Shown here in pieces: positions 1-10,254 of a stretch of 64,000 nt of DNA. Numbering within the stretch: position 1 is the first letter of the stretch; the number at the start of each line of letters is the position of its first letter. A model generated the notes under the pieces. It was not told where the DNA came from. It was given only the letters and a program-made list of their open reading frames with translations, and made no database searches. A program made the translations under genes and the position numbers. Source of the DNA: Eutreptiella sp. 'Long Island Sound 2002'. Lineage: Eukaryota > Euglenozoa > Euglenophyceae > Eutreptiales > Eutreptiaceae. Location of the stretch: the NCBI GenBank assembly GCA_964036045.1, contig OZ038382.1, positions 137,428,761-137,492,760 on the forward strand, in the 5' to 3' direction.

Positions 1-102
1 TTGGTGCACGGCATCGCCTCCCGCCCCAAGTCCAAGCCCAAGACCCCCGCAGCCCCCGCAACCGGGGGACCCCCGCAGCCGCATCCCCCCAACCCCGGAT
101 GA
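1..102 (+). other. Possible 3' end of a Pro/Lys-rich coding frame
   Basis: Frame 1 is open from the window edge to a TGA at 100-102. It encodes a Lys/Pro/Ala-rich tail (SRPKSKPKTPAAPATGG). The composition resembles the Pro-rich tails of the other small ORFs in this window, but there is no domain and the start lies outside the window. It may only be a low-complexity open frame. Confidence 0.2.
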
Positions 103-164
103 GCATCGCCAAGCCCTTGGGGGCAATGTCCCCTACCCTCAACATGCAAGGCACGGTATGGTGA

Positions 165-262
165 GTGTGTTCTAGCGTTGATCCAGGGAAGCGTTCTAGC
201 GTTGATCTAGCCAAACCGCCGCCGCTCTCGCTAGAACGTCCCTAGAACGTCGCTAGAAAAGT
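165..262. repeat. Cluster of TTCTAGCG / CGCTAGAA inverted motifs
   Basis: GTTCTAGCGTTGATC occurs twice in direct orientation (about 168 and 191). It is followed by CGCTAGAAC and variants (about 229, 241, 252 and 264), which are the reverse complement of its first half. The result is a compact potential hairpin or multiple binding site. It lies directly upstream of the SH3-like coding fragment at 312, so a regulatory role is possible, but only the motif repetition is seen. Confidence 0.45.
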
Positions 263-311
263 TGCCTAGAACATCGCTACAACACACCTGCCTCTTGTTT
301 CTCTTCTCACA

Positions 312-665
312 GGTTGGCAGCCCGCAGTCGTGCGTGCCGACCTTCGCGGGGTGCAGGTGGAGTGGCACAATGGGGGGCTACGGATGCACCTTGTGGGGAT
401 CATCGAGTTGGGCCCGATGTGGGGGAATGACCGCAACTTGGCCCTCTCGCTGCTCTACAGGTTGGGTAGGTGGGAGGCGGAAAGGAGCGGTGGGGTCATG
501 GACCCGGAGCGCAAGGGTTGGGTGAGGAAGGGGGAGAAAGGGGGGGAGAGCAGCAGCACCACCACCAGGACTAGCAGTAGGGCGGGGACACCCCCCACCC
601 TAGGCCCCCTAGTCACCCTCCAAGGCCCCCAAGAAAACCAACAAGCCCCGCCACTTCGAGAGTAG
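312..665 (+). CDS. Exon-like fragment of a small SH3/Tudor-like protein
   Basis: A polypyrimidine stretch ending in CTTCTCACAG at 302-311 looks like a splice acceptor. The frame that follows reads WQPAVVRADLRGVQVEWHNGG and then MHLVGIIELGP. This is a beta-rich pattern like other short SH3/Tudor-like modules in the window (14433 and 21610). After about residue 60 it becomes Ser/Thr/Pro-rich and ends at TAG 663-665. An ATG-initiated form would begin later; I treat the first exon as lying upstream or lost. The family assignment rests on pattern only. Alternatives are an orphan gene or a chance open frame in GC-rich DNA. Confidence 0.35.
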   Translation, partial: GWQPAVVRADLRGVQVEWHNGGLRMHLVGIIELGPMWGNDRNLALSLLYRLGRWEAERSGGVMDPERKGWVRKGEKGGESSSTTTRTSSRAGTPPTLGPLVTLQGPQENQQAPPLRE

Positions 666-689
666 CAACGAAGAAGCTGCCCCCCGCAC

Positions 690-750
690 CCCACCCAAAG
701 CCCAAGGCCAAGGCCAAGCCCAAGACCAAGGCCAAGCCCCCCCCATACCC
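690..750 (+). repeat. AAGGCC-type hexanucleotide repeat
   Basis: The units AAGGCC, AAGCCC and AAGACC alternate for about 60 bp. In one frame they encode a KAKAKPKTKAKP tract and in another a GQGQAQDQGQA tract. This is a simple minisatellite; coding status is uncertain. Confidence 0.6.
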
Positions 751-784
751 CCACCCCCCTTGGAGAATCGGGACCAGGACCCCT

Positions 785-1080
785 ATGGGAATGTCGCACT
801 TGCACCCCTTAGAGTGGGTAGCACGGTGTCCCCAAGGTCGCAAAAAAAAAAAACCTGCGACATGGTAAAAGTGGCCAAAAACTGCATTTGCTGCATGACC
901 GCGCGTCCCACTTGCTCCATACAAGCCCCATGCAATCGGGACCCGAAAACACTTTTTCAGCTCAAAACAAAAAAACATAAGATTCATGACTTGGGACCTC
1001 GGGGGCCGATCCGGGGGCCGATCCTGGTCGGGACCCAATTCCAAAGGGGGGGGGGGGGGCAGGGGGGGCTCTACGGACCC
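785..1080 (+). repeat. Dispersed repeat R2, copy 1 (CACTTTTTCAGCTCAAA module)
   Basis: The segment holds the module TTAGAGTGGGTAGCA, then CCCAAGGTCGCAAAAA, GCGACATGG, an ATGCAATCGG(G)ACCC box, a CACTTTTT run and GATTCATGA. The same ordered module occurs at about 4060-4240 and 5230-5420, and in reverse complement at about 38340-38560 and 40460-40690. In those places it abuts the 185-200 bp satellite, so it is part of the same composite repeat. A poly(G) run closes this copy at about 1047-1068. Confidence 0.7.
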
Positions 1081-1084
1081 CAAA

Positions 1085-1250
1085 GTTGTCGCACGGAACA
1101 ATGTGCTTTGGCGGCGCTTGAGGCGCCGCATATTTTGTTTTAGGCATACGGCAGGGGAAATTTTTTTGTTCGACCCTATGTGTCTGTACTCGAAATACGC
1201 AGAATTTCGTGGAGAATTCAAAAATGGCTAGAAAAGCACAAAAAAGGTTA
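1085..1250 (+). repeat. SINE-like repeat body, copy 1
   Basis: This segment contains GACCCTATGTGTCTGTACTC followed by AAATACGCAGAATTT. It matches the bodies at 52840-52910 on plus and about 57150-57210 on minus (CACCCCATGTGTCTATACTC, AAATACTCAG). It leads into the 86-bp tandem tail at 1252. The tRNA-like head seen in the other two copies is missing or diverged here. Confidence 0.6.
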
Positions 1251-1251
1251 T

Positions 1252-1700
1252 TAAGCCACCTTGTTCACTTCTGGGCCACTTGTGATTCTACCCCCCGCTC
1301 TGAAGCGGAGGGGATCCTTCAGGCGGCAGGGGTTATGTAGCCACCTTGCCCACAAGTGGGCCACTTCTGATTCATCCCCCCGCCCTGAAGCGGTGGGCAC
1401 CCCCTAGACGGCAGGGGTTATGTATGTAGCCACCGTGTCCAGACTTGGGCCACTTGTGATTCAGCCCCCCGCTCTGAAGCGGTGGGGATCCCCCAGGCGG
1501 CAGGGGTTATGTAGCCACCTTGCCCACAAGTGGGCCACTTCTGATTTTGTCCCCCACTCTGAAGCAGAAGGGACCCCCTACGCGGCAGGGGTTATTGTAG
1601 CCATCTTGCCCACAAGTGGGCCACTTGTGATTCTGCCCCCCGCTCTGAAGCGGAGGGGATCCCCCAAGCGGCAGGGTTTATGTAGCCACCTTGCCCATGA
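1252..1700 (+). repeat. 86-bp tandem repeat (SINE-like tail)
   Basis: Five to six head-to-tail units. CAGGGGTTATGTAGCC or a variant starts at 1327, 1412, 1501, 1586 and 1672, with spacings of 85, 89, 85 and 86 bp. Each unit also has TTGCCCACAAGTGGGCCACT and CTCTGAAGCGGAGGGGATCC. Single units of the same sequence form the tail of the SINE-like copies at 53135-53205 and 56755-56860. The array therefore looks like an expanded element tail. Confidence 0.85.
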
Positions 1701-1734
1701 CTATGCCGGGTGTAGCGAATAGGAGAAGACAAAG

Positions 1735-2080
1735 GTGTTGCAAGCCTTTGACAATTTCCGGGCCCCATTGCCACCAAAGGCGAAGCCTGCTGTGCCGCCG
1801 GCCCTACCCACTGTTGTCCCTGCTCTTCTCTCTGGGCCAAACCAGGGTAGTAGTAGTAGTGGCAGTAGTAGTAGCAGCAGCTCCACCACCAAAGGCTCCT
1901 CTAGTACGAGTGCATCCTCCAGCAGTAGTGCCTCGTAAGGCACCATTGGAATCCATGTCTGATGGGCACGCAGCCTGTCGGGTCACAAGATCGCAAGCAA
2001 CCCGGCCAAAGAAGCGTGCTCGCCCCAAGAGTACCGGCAAAAGGGCACACGACGAGTGGGAGGATGAATCCGATGCTTGA
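1735..2080 (+). pseudogene. Ser-rich / basic / acidic-tail ORF, split between two frames
   Basis: One frame (1735-1938) encodes a Pro/Ala stretch and then a nearly pure Ser tract. Another frame (open from 1691 and ending TGA at 2078-2080) encodes a basic region (TRPKKRARPKSTGKR) and an acidic C-terminus (DEWEDESDA). The two halves would join if the frame changed within about 1925-1945, so this is either one gene with a frameshift or unrecognised intron, or two overlapping frames. KKRARPK is NLS-like. No family was recognised. The last 40 bp and 3' flank are duplicated at 2144-2243. Confidence 0.35.
1846..1885 (+). repeat. TAG/CAG trinucleotide repeat
   Basis: A run of (TAG)n, GGCAG and (CAG)n units encodes Ser in one frame (AGT/AGC codons) and Val/Ala in another. 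It sits inside the Ser-rich ORF. Confidence 0.7.
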
Positions 2081-2243
2081 GACCCCTCCCCTCCCTTCGC
2101 TTCTCCATATATATGTCTGTGGTTTGTGACAAGGGGAAGGGAGGGCACGAGACGAGTGGGAGGATGATTCCGATGCTTGAGGCCCCTCCCCTCCCTTCGC
2201 TTCTCTATATATATGTCTGTGGTTTGCGACAAGGGGAAGGGAA
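2044..2243 (+). repeat. Two-copy 100-bp tandem duplication
   Basis: GACGAGTGGGAGGATGA starts at 2051 and again at 2151, exactly 100 bp later. The copies share the codons and stop of the Ser-rich ORF tail, CCCCTCCCCTCCCTTCGC, a (TA)n stretch and GACAAGGGGAAGGG. Only a few substitutions separate them, so the duplication is recent. Confidence 0.9.
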
Positions 2244-2244
2244 G

Positions 2245-2540
2245 GCCTTTGGGCGAACTCAAGGCAACATTCAGTACTGCTCTCAAAGTGCTGTAGTGCA
2301 GCAAAATAATCATAAGCTATGACCAGTGACAATGCGTCTTGTTAGCTTTGTGTGTTTGCGCGCTTGGACGGGGCCTGACGAAAAAGGTGCTGGGTTTTGG
2401 TCAACGAAGGGGGGGGGGTTGGGGTCCCCCCCCCCTTTGGAGGGGGGTGGGGTTCCCCCCCCCCCTACAGCCCCCCAAACTGTCGAACACCCCTCGGGGT
2501 CACACATTGGCTGGCGGCGGCCCCCGTGCTTGGGACACAA
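2245..2540. other. Intergenic stretch with poly(G)/poly(C) runs
   Basis: No gene recognised. The segment contains G runs at about 2410-2420 and 2443-2450 and C runs at about 2425-2434 and 2457-2466. These short complementary homopolymer blocks could fold back. It bridges the 100-bp duplication and the composite repeat. Confidence 0.4.
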
Positions 2541-2544
2541 AAAA

Positions 2545-2860
2545 GGGGGCAAGGTCATTCTTTCGACATTTTTCACCCCCACCCTTGCCCCAATTAAAAA
2601 AGTCGGTTTCAAGTTGGGGGCGTATAGGGGGATCCAAACCGAAAACTCATTCTTGGCAACTCAAAAATCTAAATCACCTCGCCTAGGTTGCTGGATGAAA
2701 TCCAAGCGGGGCCGTATATATGGGAGAACGCCACATATCCCCTCACCCGTTTTGGGCCTATTTGGGCCTATTCGCGTACCCTTCCCCAAGGGGTGGACTT
2801 GTTGGTTTAACCCCTTGCAAAATCATTATTTTGTCAAATAAACGAAGGCTTGAAAACTGC
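2545..2860 (-). repeat. Composite repeat block 1, TTAACCCCTTG...AATAATG module
   Basis: An ordered module is shared with 4230-4550, 5420-5690, 38040-38330 and 40180-40440. It comprises GACACAAAAAAGGGGG, a poly(C) stretch, CCAAACCGAAAAC, an AACGCCACATA box, TTCGCGTACCCT and GGTTTAACCCCTTG, then AAATCATTATTTTGT. It always sits beside the 185-200 bp satellite, so it is a fixed part of the family. Strand is given relative to the better organised block at 38.7-42.5 kb. Confidence 0.7.
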
Positions 2861-5695
2861 ATGAGCAAGTTGTGCCCCAACCCCCTTGGGAGCCCCCCCC
2901 CCCCCCCAAAGGCACCCAAATAGGGTAAAAAAACACACAAAAAAGGCGGTAAAATTTTATTGCCCTCGGCAAGTCCACCTCGCAAGGGATCTATCTAGAG
3001 CACCACACCCGCCAAAAGGGTGAAAAGGACAGAAATATTGCCAGGAAAATGCTTTAGGGATCTTGATTGGTCATTGTCAGTGGTCATCATGTCAAAAAAA
3101 TAGTTTCGGACACTTCAATTTTTGAACTTCCCAGGATGAAAATTTGCATCAGCACATTGTGTACCAATTCCTTGGGGAACCCCCCCCCCCCCCACGGCCC
3201 CCGCAGCCAACCCCCAAATAACGTGAAAAACACACAAATACTATCTGAAACATGCTTTTCATACCAAGGATAGTCATTCTCAGAGGTCATCATGTTAAAA
3301 AAAATAAGATTCGGAAACTTCAAGTTTGGGCTACACATGGTTAAAAGCTGCATCCGCAGGTTGTGCAACAGTCTTGGTTTACCCCCCCTCCCCCACACAC
3401 ACACAACCCGTTATCAAAATAATGGGGGAAACACATAAATGCTGCCTAAAACATGCTTTACACACGTTGGATGGCTATTTTATGTGGTTAAGATATCAAA
3501 AAAAAAGTTTCAAAAACTTCAATTCTATTGCCTTCGGTAGGTCCATCTCGCAGAGGACCTACCCCAAGCAACATACAGGGTAAAGGGCACATAACTATTG
3601 CCCAAAAGCAGGCTTTACATACCTTGGATGGTCGTTTTGTGTGGTCATCATATCAAAAAATAGCATTCAAAAACCTCAATTTCTGAGTTGTATAGGGTGA
3701 AAAACTGCATTCGCACGTTGTGTACATATGCCTTGGAAGCGCCCCACCCCCCACGTGAACACAAAACCCAAGTGAGGTGAAAAATACAAAATATGCCTAA
3801 AACATGCTTTCCATACCTTGGATGGTCATTTTGTGTGGTCACAATATCAAAAAAATATGTTTCCCAAACTTCCATTTTTGAGCTGCCCAGCGTGCAAAGC
3901 AGCAGCAGCAGGCTGTGTCCCGGCCCATTCACTCATGCGAGCCATTGTTGGTGGAAACAGTCATTTACCGTCTTTGGCAATGGTTTCGACCGGCACTTGG
4001 CAAGGCTAGAGACGTGCTTTCATAGCCTAGTACGCATACACAGTCACAACATCCTCACTTGCACCTCTAAGAGTGGGTAGCATGGGGTCCCCAAGGTCGC
4101 AAAAACCAGCGACATGACAAAAGTGGTTAAAGACCGCACATACTGCATGAGCGCCCATCCCACTCGCTCTGCATGCCATGCAATCGGCACCCTAAAACAC
4201 TTTTTCGGCTCAAACTAAAAAAACCAGAAGATTCATGATTTGCGACACAAAAAAGGGGGGAGGGTCATTCTTTCGACACTTTTGACCCCACCCCCGCCCC
4301 AACCAAAATAGTGGGTTTCAAGTGGAGGGCGTGTAGGGGGATCCAAACCGAAAACCCATTGAGGTTTTCGGTTATTTGTCAAAATAATGATTTTGCAAGG
4401 GGTTAAACCAACAAATGCACCCCTTGGGGTAGGGTACGCGAAAAGGTTCAAAAAGGCCCAAAACAGGGGGGGGGGGGGTATGTGGTGTTCTCCCACATAC
4501 ACGGCCCCGCTTGGATTTCATCCAACAACCTAGGCGAGGTGATCTACATTTTTGAGTTGCCAAGGCTTGAAAACTGCATGAGCAGGTTGTGCCCCAGCCC
4601 CCTTGGGAGCCCCCCCCCCCCCCCCCCAAAAGACACCCAAATGGGGTAAAAAACATACAAAAAAGGGTATGAAATTTCATTGCCCTTGGCAAGGTCACTT
4701 TGCAAGCGATCTATCTCGAGCACGAAGCCCGCCAAAAGGCTGAAAAGCACAGAAAAGAAAAATTGCCTAGAAAATGCTTTGTAGACCTTGAATGGTGATT
4801 GTCACTGGTCATCATGTCAAAAAAATAATTTGAGACACTTCAATTTTTGAACATCCTAGGCTGAAAAGCTGCATAAGCACATTGTGTACCACTCCCTTGG
4901 GGAAACCCCCCCGTCCCCGCGCCCAATACCCAAACGAGGTGAAAAATACATAAATACTGCCTAAATCATGCTTTACATAACTTGGATGGTCATTTTGTGT
5001 GGTCACAATATCAAAAAAATAAGTTTCCCAAACTTCCATTTTTGAGCTGCCTAGCGTGCAAAGTTGCAGCAGCAGGTTGTGTCCCGGCCCATTCACTCAT
5101 GTGAGCCATTGATGGTGGAAACAGTCATTTACCGTCTTTGGCACTGGTTTCAACTGGCACTTGGCAAGGCTAGAGACTGCAAAAAAAAAGTGCTTTCCTA
5201 TCCTAGTACGCATACATTGTCACAACATCCTCACTTGCACCTCTTAGAGTGGGTAGCACAGGGTTCCCAAAGTTGCAAAAACCAGCGACATGGCAAAAGT
5301 GGTGAAAGACCACATATCTAGCATGAGCGCCTGTCCCACTCGCTCCGTACAACCCCATGCAATCGGGACCCTGAAACACTTTTTCGGCTCAACACAAAAA
5401 AACCATGAAATTCATGATTTGGGACACAAAAAAGGGGGAGGGTCATTCTTTCAACATCTTTGACCCCCACCCCCGCCTCAATCAAAAAAACTGGGTTTCA
5501 AGTGGAGGGCGTATAGGGGGATCCAAACCGAAAACTCATTGAGGTTGCCGTTTATTTGACAAAATAATGATTTTGCAAGGGGTTAAACCAACAGTTCAAG
5601 CCCTTGGGGTAGGGTACGCGAATAGGCCCAAAAAGGCCCAAACGGGGGGGGGGGGTGTGGCGTTCTCCCATATATACGGCCCCGCCTGTCCTCAA
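2860..5695 (-). repeat. 185-200 bp satellite array, block 1 (mostly inverted)
   Basis: Diverged units carry AAAACTGCAT(GA)GCA, GTTGTG, a poly(C) tract, ACCCAAAT(A)GGGTGAAAAA, AACATGCTTT, ACCTTGGATGGTCATTTT and GATATCAAAAAA. These are the reverse complement of the unit in the 38.7-42.5 kb block. The array is interrupted by R2 modules at 4060-4240 and 5230-5420 and by the TTAACCCCTTG module at 4230-4550 and 5420-5690. All the short open frames here arise from the repeat and are not genes. Confidence 0.85.
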
Positions 5696-6619
5696 GTCCA
5701 CCTCGCAGAGAATCTACCCTAAGCAACACACACCCAAAATAGGGTAAAAACTCCATAAATACGGGCTAAAACATGCTTTACATATCTTGGATGGTCATTT
5801 TAGGGGATCACGATATCAAAAAAAAAACATTTAACAACTTCGATTTTCTGAGCTGCCCAGGGTGAAAAACTGCATAAAAGGGTTGTGTAGCCATCCTTTG
5901 GGAGACCCCCCCACCCCCGACCCAATACCCAAATAGGGTGAAAAACACATAAATACTGCCTAAAACATGCTTTATATATCTTGGATGGTCATTGTAGTTG
6001 CACAAGCAAAACAAAACTCATTCAAAGGCCATATGACTTCTTGGTGTGCAGCACCACATTGTCATGAGAGGCGACCCTCCGTAGCGACTCGTTCAGCAAT
6101 TTTGTTTTGTTTTGTCATTGTGATGCCCTGTTATGCCTCTGAGAGTTTATTTAAATATAACAGGGCCTGCCCTCCCACCCGGGGGGGGGGGTGTTCCCGC
6201 CCACCCGCCCATGAACTGATGAACGAGTTGCTGTGGAGGGTCGCCTCTCATGACAATGTGGTGCTGCACACCAAGAAGTCACATGGCCTTTGAATGAGTT
6301 TTGTTTTGCTTGTGCAACTACAATGACGATCCAAGATATGTAAAGCATGTTTTAGGCAGTATTTATGTGTTTTTCACCCTATTTGGGTATTGGGTCGGGG
6401 GTGGGGGGGTCTCCCAAAGGATGGCTACACAACCCTTTTATGCAGTTTTTCACCCTGGGCAGCTCAGAAAATCGAAGTTGTTAAATGTTTTTTTTTTGAT
6501 ATCGTGATCCCCTAAAATGACCATCCAAGATATGTAAGCATGTTTTAGCCCGTATTTATGGAGTTTTTACCCTATTTTGGGTTTGTGTTGCTTAGGGTAG
6601 ATTCTCTGCGAGGTGGACC
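5696..6619. repeat. Large inverted repeat (2 x ~399 bp arms, ~126 bp loop)
   Basis: The left arm 5696-6094 and right arm 6221-6619 are nearly exact reverse complements. Translating matching stretches on opposite strands gives 68-residue peptides that differ at two positions, so arm identity is very high. Both arms include a satellite unit plus a unique piece (TTGTGCAACTACAATGA, then GAGGCGACCCTCC). The loop holds TTATTTAAATATAACAGGGC and a G run. It is either a foldback element or a local inversion-duplication of one satellite arm. Confidence 0.9.
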
Positions 6620-6790
6620 TGCCGAAGGCAATAGAATTTTCAAAACCGATTTTTTTGATGTTCTGACCATTCATTATGATCAAATCACCTACATGAAGCA
6701 TGTTTTAGACACTCTATATGTGTTTTCACCCCATTTGGGTGTTGGAGAGGGGATGGGGGGCTTATGAATGACTTCGGGACTAGCGAACTG
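6620..6790 (+). repeat. Satellite fragment following the inverted repeat
   Basis: A diverged unit with TTTTTTTGATGTT, GACCATTCATTATGATCAAAT, AAGCATGTTTTAGAC and CACCCCATTTGGGTGTT. It runs in plus orientation like the 42-kb units, so the orientation of the array flips at the inverted repeat centre (about 6157). Confidence 0.7.
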
Positions 6791-6799
6791 ATTGACTGA

Positions 6800-6860
6800 C
6801 TGTGCTCCCTCCCTCTTCGAGGTGTCTTGCCGATAGGCAATAGAATTGGTGAAAAATATT
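6800..6860 (+). repeat. Repeat-block end motif adjoining a coding island, copy A
   Basis: The sequence CTCTTCGAGGTGTCTTGCCG followed by AGGCAATAGAATTG closes the satellite block. Nearly the same motif closes block 2 at 42550-42605, and in both cases a unique coding island begins within 160 bp. Internal relatives (GCGAGGTGGACTTGCCGAAG) occur at 3525-3560, 6605-6635, 39475-39505 and 41770-41800. Confidence 0.65.
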
Positions 6861-6983
6861 TTTCTCCGGTCTTCGGACAGCCCGCGCCTCCCTTCCCGGA
6901 GTAGCAACAGCAAGTTTTTTTTCCTTTGGATTATTTGTACCTCCGCGTCTCAGGAGAGAGAGCAAGAGGACAATGGTATTGCC

Positions 6984-7364
6984 ATGGAAACGCAATCAAA
7001 GAGTGCCAGCGAAGATCACCACAGTCTGCATGGGTCCGCAAGTGTGGAGTGTGGAGAGTTGGCACATTATGAGCGGGAGGATGCAGAGCTGGTGCACCAA
7101 GATGCGTTTCCAGAGGAATCATTTGGTGACGGTGATTTGTACGATCCTGAAATTGCAGAGCACTGTGAGGCAAAGAGCTCAGATTTTGGGCTAGGCCCAC
7201 ACAGGGTCAAAGAGGAGGGGAAGAAGCGCAAACGCACTGCATTCAAGGGCTGGTCGTCTAAAAAGAAGGTCAGCTTAAAGCGCGAGCGTTCGAGCGGAAG
7301 GGCCCGCTGTACGCTGAATAAATTTGAACAGCCGCATGGCAGTGACGATGACTTCATGCTCTGA
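6984..7364 (+). CDS. Orphan basic protein with acidic tail, 126 aa
   Basis: An ATG at 6984 begins METQSKSASEDHHSLHGS. The frame is also open upstream to 6846, but that part looks like untranslated leader. The first 70 residues are acidic (Glu/Asp/His). Then a Lys/Arg block (EEGKKRKRTAFKGWSSKKK and KRERSSGRAR) suggests nuclear localisation or nucleic-acid binding. The last residues are GSDDDFML before TGA. No family was recognised. The charge layout resembles the ORF tail at 2050. The CDS is uninterrupted; a function cannot be given. Confidence 0.45.
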   Translation: METQSKSASEDHHSLHGSASVECGELAHYEREDAELVHQDAFPEESFGDGDLYDPEIAEHCEAKSSDFGLGPHRVKEEGKKRKRTAFKGWSSKKKVSLKRERSSGRARCTLNKFEQPHGSDDDFML

Positions 7365-9640
7365 TCTGGGGGTAGATGCTGGAGGCGTTGCGGGAGCATG
7401 ACAATACTTTTTGCATGCGGTTGCAGCGAGGCTCTGGCCGAATTCTGTTGCAGGGGCGCCAGAGACATGTAAGTCACCAACTCTGTGGAGCTCATCGGGG
7501 CATCTACGGAGACTCTCTGGGGGAGGCGCGGGGAGCTCTTTGAAAGCTCCAGAAGAGCTCTACAGGAACATGCTGTGGAAGCTCTGCCAGAGCTCTACAG
7601 GGGCTCTATGGAAGCTGTAAGGTCGCTCCGAGCTGCAGGTGCCAAAGGGTGACACATGCAGAAGGCAGGCCAGATATGGAATGCAAGCGCTAACGCTGTA
7701 CCGGCGACAGTAATTCAGAGATACTATACCAGGCACACAACACCTTGTATCATAGATCCATATCTCCAATCATGCTGCAGCCTTTCTGCTTTCATTTTCA
7801 TTCCGCAAATGTGAAACAGGTGATGCCAACAATGATCGCAAAGGCACTGGTTTCATCCCATAGCTCCTGTGGATGGCGTTGGAACCAGACGGTACTGGGG
7901 GAAATTGGAATTCCATCTTCAGCGTCCATTGCGTCTGATGCAGTGACCTACGTCTGTGTGTGCATGTGTTTTGAAGTATATTTCTTTGGCTCCCAGCATT
8001 ATGGCATGACTCCATAATGTTCCTCTGACTGGCACTGTGGCAGCAACCTGACGAGATTCACTCAGCGGCGAGTGCTTGTCTTTGCTGTGACTTTGCTTGT
8101 CGCTGATCGTTCTGCATCAATCGTTTGTGTGTCTGCGTGCGGGGAGGGGGGCGTGTGTTCTTGCACGGTACAGAGGTTGTGCATTGTCATAATGTCTGAA
8201 GGTAGAATCAGAAGGGGATACCAAAAAAAGGAGTGTTCTCTGGACAAGGAAGGTTGCAAAGGTTTCCTTCTCTCCTCCTTCTCTCCTCTGCTCCTCTGAA
8301 GCATCTGCACCCCACATATTTTTAGGTCCGACACAGTACGGCCCATTTAAAGATCGGATGGTTTGTTTCAGAACGGTTGAACACTCAGAAACAGAAACAA
8401 GATTCTATGCGTCTTTGCACAAAGCACCCTGAGTCGATGCGAGTTCTTTGTGTCCTCCTTTGGGCAATGACCACCAAAGTGATGAGGCCGAAATTTTGGG
8501 CAAAGTACTTTCCAATGAGAGTTCATGACCGTGGAGAACAATCAGAAACCGCCCCGCTTCAGGTGTGAAGAAGGTGCACCCAACCAAACCACTTTTTGCA
8601 CATATGAGTGTGTTTTGTGCCGCGTTCAGGATTCACACAAGCATGTGTCTGTGTGTATGTGTACTCGAACTCAGTGCTGCCAGTGCTGCAGGACATGCCA
8701 GGCCTCATCTGATTTCCCTCCTGCTTACTGCACTGAATAGCTGCAGTTCTGTTCCACCACCGCACGGGTTTTGCCTCCTAATGCATTACTGCCAGGCATC
8801 ACGGTAGATGAAGGGTGGGGGTCAGGGAGGCGAAAAAAGTGCTTTGGCTGAGCAGCGCCCTCTGTTTTATGGAGGGGTTCTCACCAGGATTCTTGAGTAG
8901 CTGCCTTGCTACATCCTGCCTCTGCTTCAAGGTCTGGGGACATATGCACGGGTCAAAACAGTTTCGAACCAATTTTTGTGACTATTTCTGCAGAGGTCGA
9001 GTTTGCGCCCCAAATGTTGATACATTTCCGGCCGGAATCCTACCGTTGGTTCCTCGCATGAGACCAACCAAATTTGGGAAGATCGCCACAAATCCAGTGC
9101 CCTTCTGTGCACTGCTCGCAGTGCAGGTCGTCGGTATGACACACCCTGTTCGGGATCAATTTGTCTTCACAATTTCTCTGTATCTGTCTCCGTAAGGGAA
9201 GGTGCGGTTGCAATGTGCCATGTCCGAGGCAGCCACATGCCTATGTGACAAACTGCCCCCAACGGTTTCTGTCTTGTCTTATATCTCCAAGTTTCTGCGT
9301 CAGACTTGCCTTGAGTTGCTGTTGCAGTCCAATGGCAGCTGATGGTCCTTTCACACTCCTCATCCCATTTCACACAAATTTTTCTGGGAGTTTCCTGGAT
9401 CCGCTTTCGCATGGATGCCTCTCACGCATATCAGAATGCGGCTTTCGGGCTTTGAGATGGATTAAACTTGGGTAAATACAGACCAAAAGACATGGTGCCC
9501 ACTCCCGGAGGAGCAGGATCCAAGTGGTAGCTTTGCAGGCACAGTTGTTGCGCAAACGTTCCTTTGTAGAGTCGCAGTGCTACTGTGTGCCTCACGTAAA
9601 GTGACTGATCCGGTATTGTATGAGTATTGTATGTGAGAGC
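7365..9640. other. Stretch with no recognised gene
   Basis: This stretch is of mixed composition without satellites. AGAGCTCTACAGG-like pieces recur at 7550-7600 (AGCTCCAGAAGAGCTCTACA, AGCTCTGCCAGAGCTCTACA, GGGGCTCTATGGAAGCT). Short open frames on both strands lack domains. The minus strand at 8927-9142 has a 71-residue frame rich in Arg/Leu/Trp; I cannot support it as a gene. Confidence 0.4.
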
Positions 9641-9645
9641 ACTCT

Positions 9646-10254
9646 TCATGAAGGTTGGAGAACACATGCCCCGCAGGTGAGCGGAATCGCTGGGCAAGGG
9701 AGCTTTGCGCAGTGTGCATTGGAGTCCCGCGTATGTGTAGGATCACCAGAATTCAATTTGCCCCTCAAGTTGGTCTCAATACTACGTACTGTCGTGTAAA
9801 ACGCCATCTCAAAGTGCCAGAGACTCATGTGCCCAAGCTGGAAAGACCTTCCAACTGCAAGCCCCTTACCCGACTCCTGATTTAACCATAGACCCTGTTG
9901 TAGGTCCAGGAGCCAGGGAATCATTAACACGGTGACAACCAGAGGATGATCCTCCCAGACCAGATTGCGTTTCAGCATTGCTTGAACCCCCAGGACCCCC
10001 AGGACCACCAGGGTGGTGAATCCCTGAAACAACTGGCAAAATGCCTGAACATCCTGCGCACCACTGATGGGTAGCGCTTGGTGATCCGGAACCCCCTGGC
10101 CCTCTGTTACATTTCCTACATCAGTGGTGAGCACTCTCCATACTTCACTGTCTTGGGAAAGTCTCCGTATGGGGCATGCCAGCACCGGCATGCGAGGGGC
10201 GCCAAGGGGCAGAAGCAGCACTTGTGAATAGCGGGACAACTGTCCCACTCTCAT
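9646..10254 (-). CDS. Uncertain 202-aa ORF
   Basis: An uninterrupted ATG-to-stop frame. Its middle (about residues 75-125) is hydrophobic, with Leu/Val runs around TTLVVLGVLGVQ and PLVVTVLMIPWLLDLQQ. This is compatible with one or two membrane segments. On the opposite strand the same DNA carries a GGACCCCCAGGACCACCAGG stretch, so part of the hydrophobicity may come from low complexity. No family was recognised and the neighbours give no hint. It could be spurious. Confidence 0.25.
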   Translation of the reverse strand: MRVGQLSRYSQVLLLPLGAPRMPVLACPIRRLSQDSEVWRVLTTDVGNVTEGQGVPDHQALPISGAQDVQAFCQLFQGFTTLVVLGVLGVQAMLKRNLVWEDHPLVVTVLMIPWLLDLQQGLWLNQESGKGLAVGRSFQLGHMSLWHFEMAFYTTVRSIETNLRGKLNSGDPTHTRDSNAHCAKLPCPAIPLTCGACVLQPS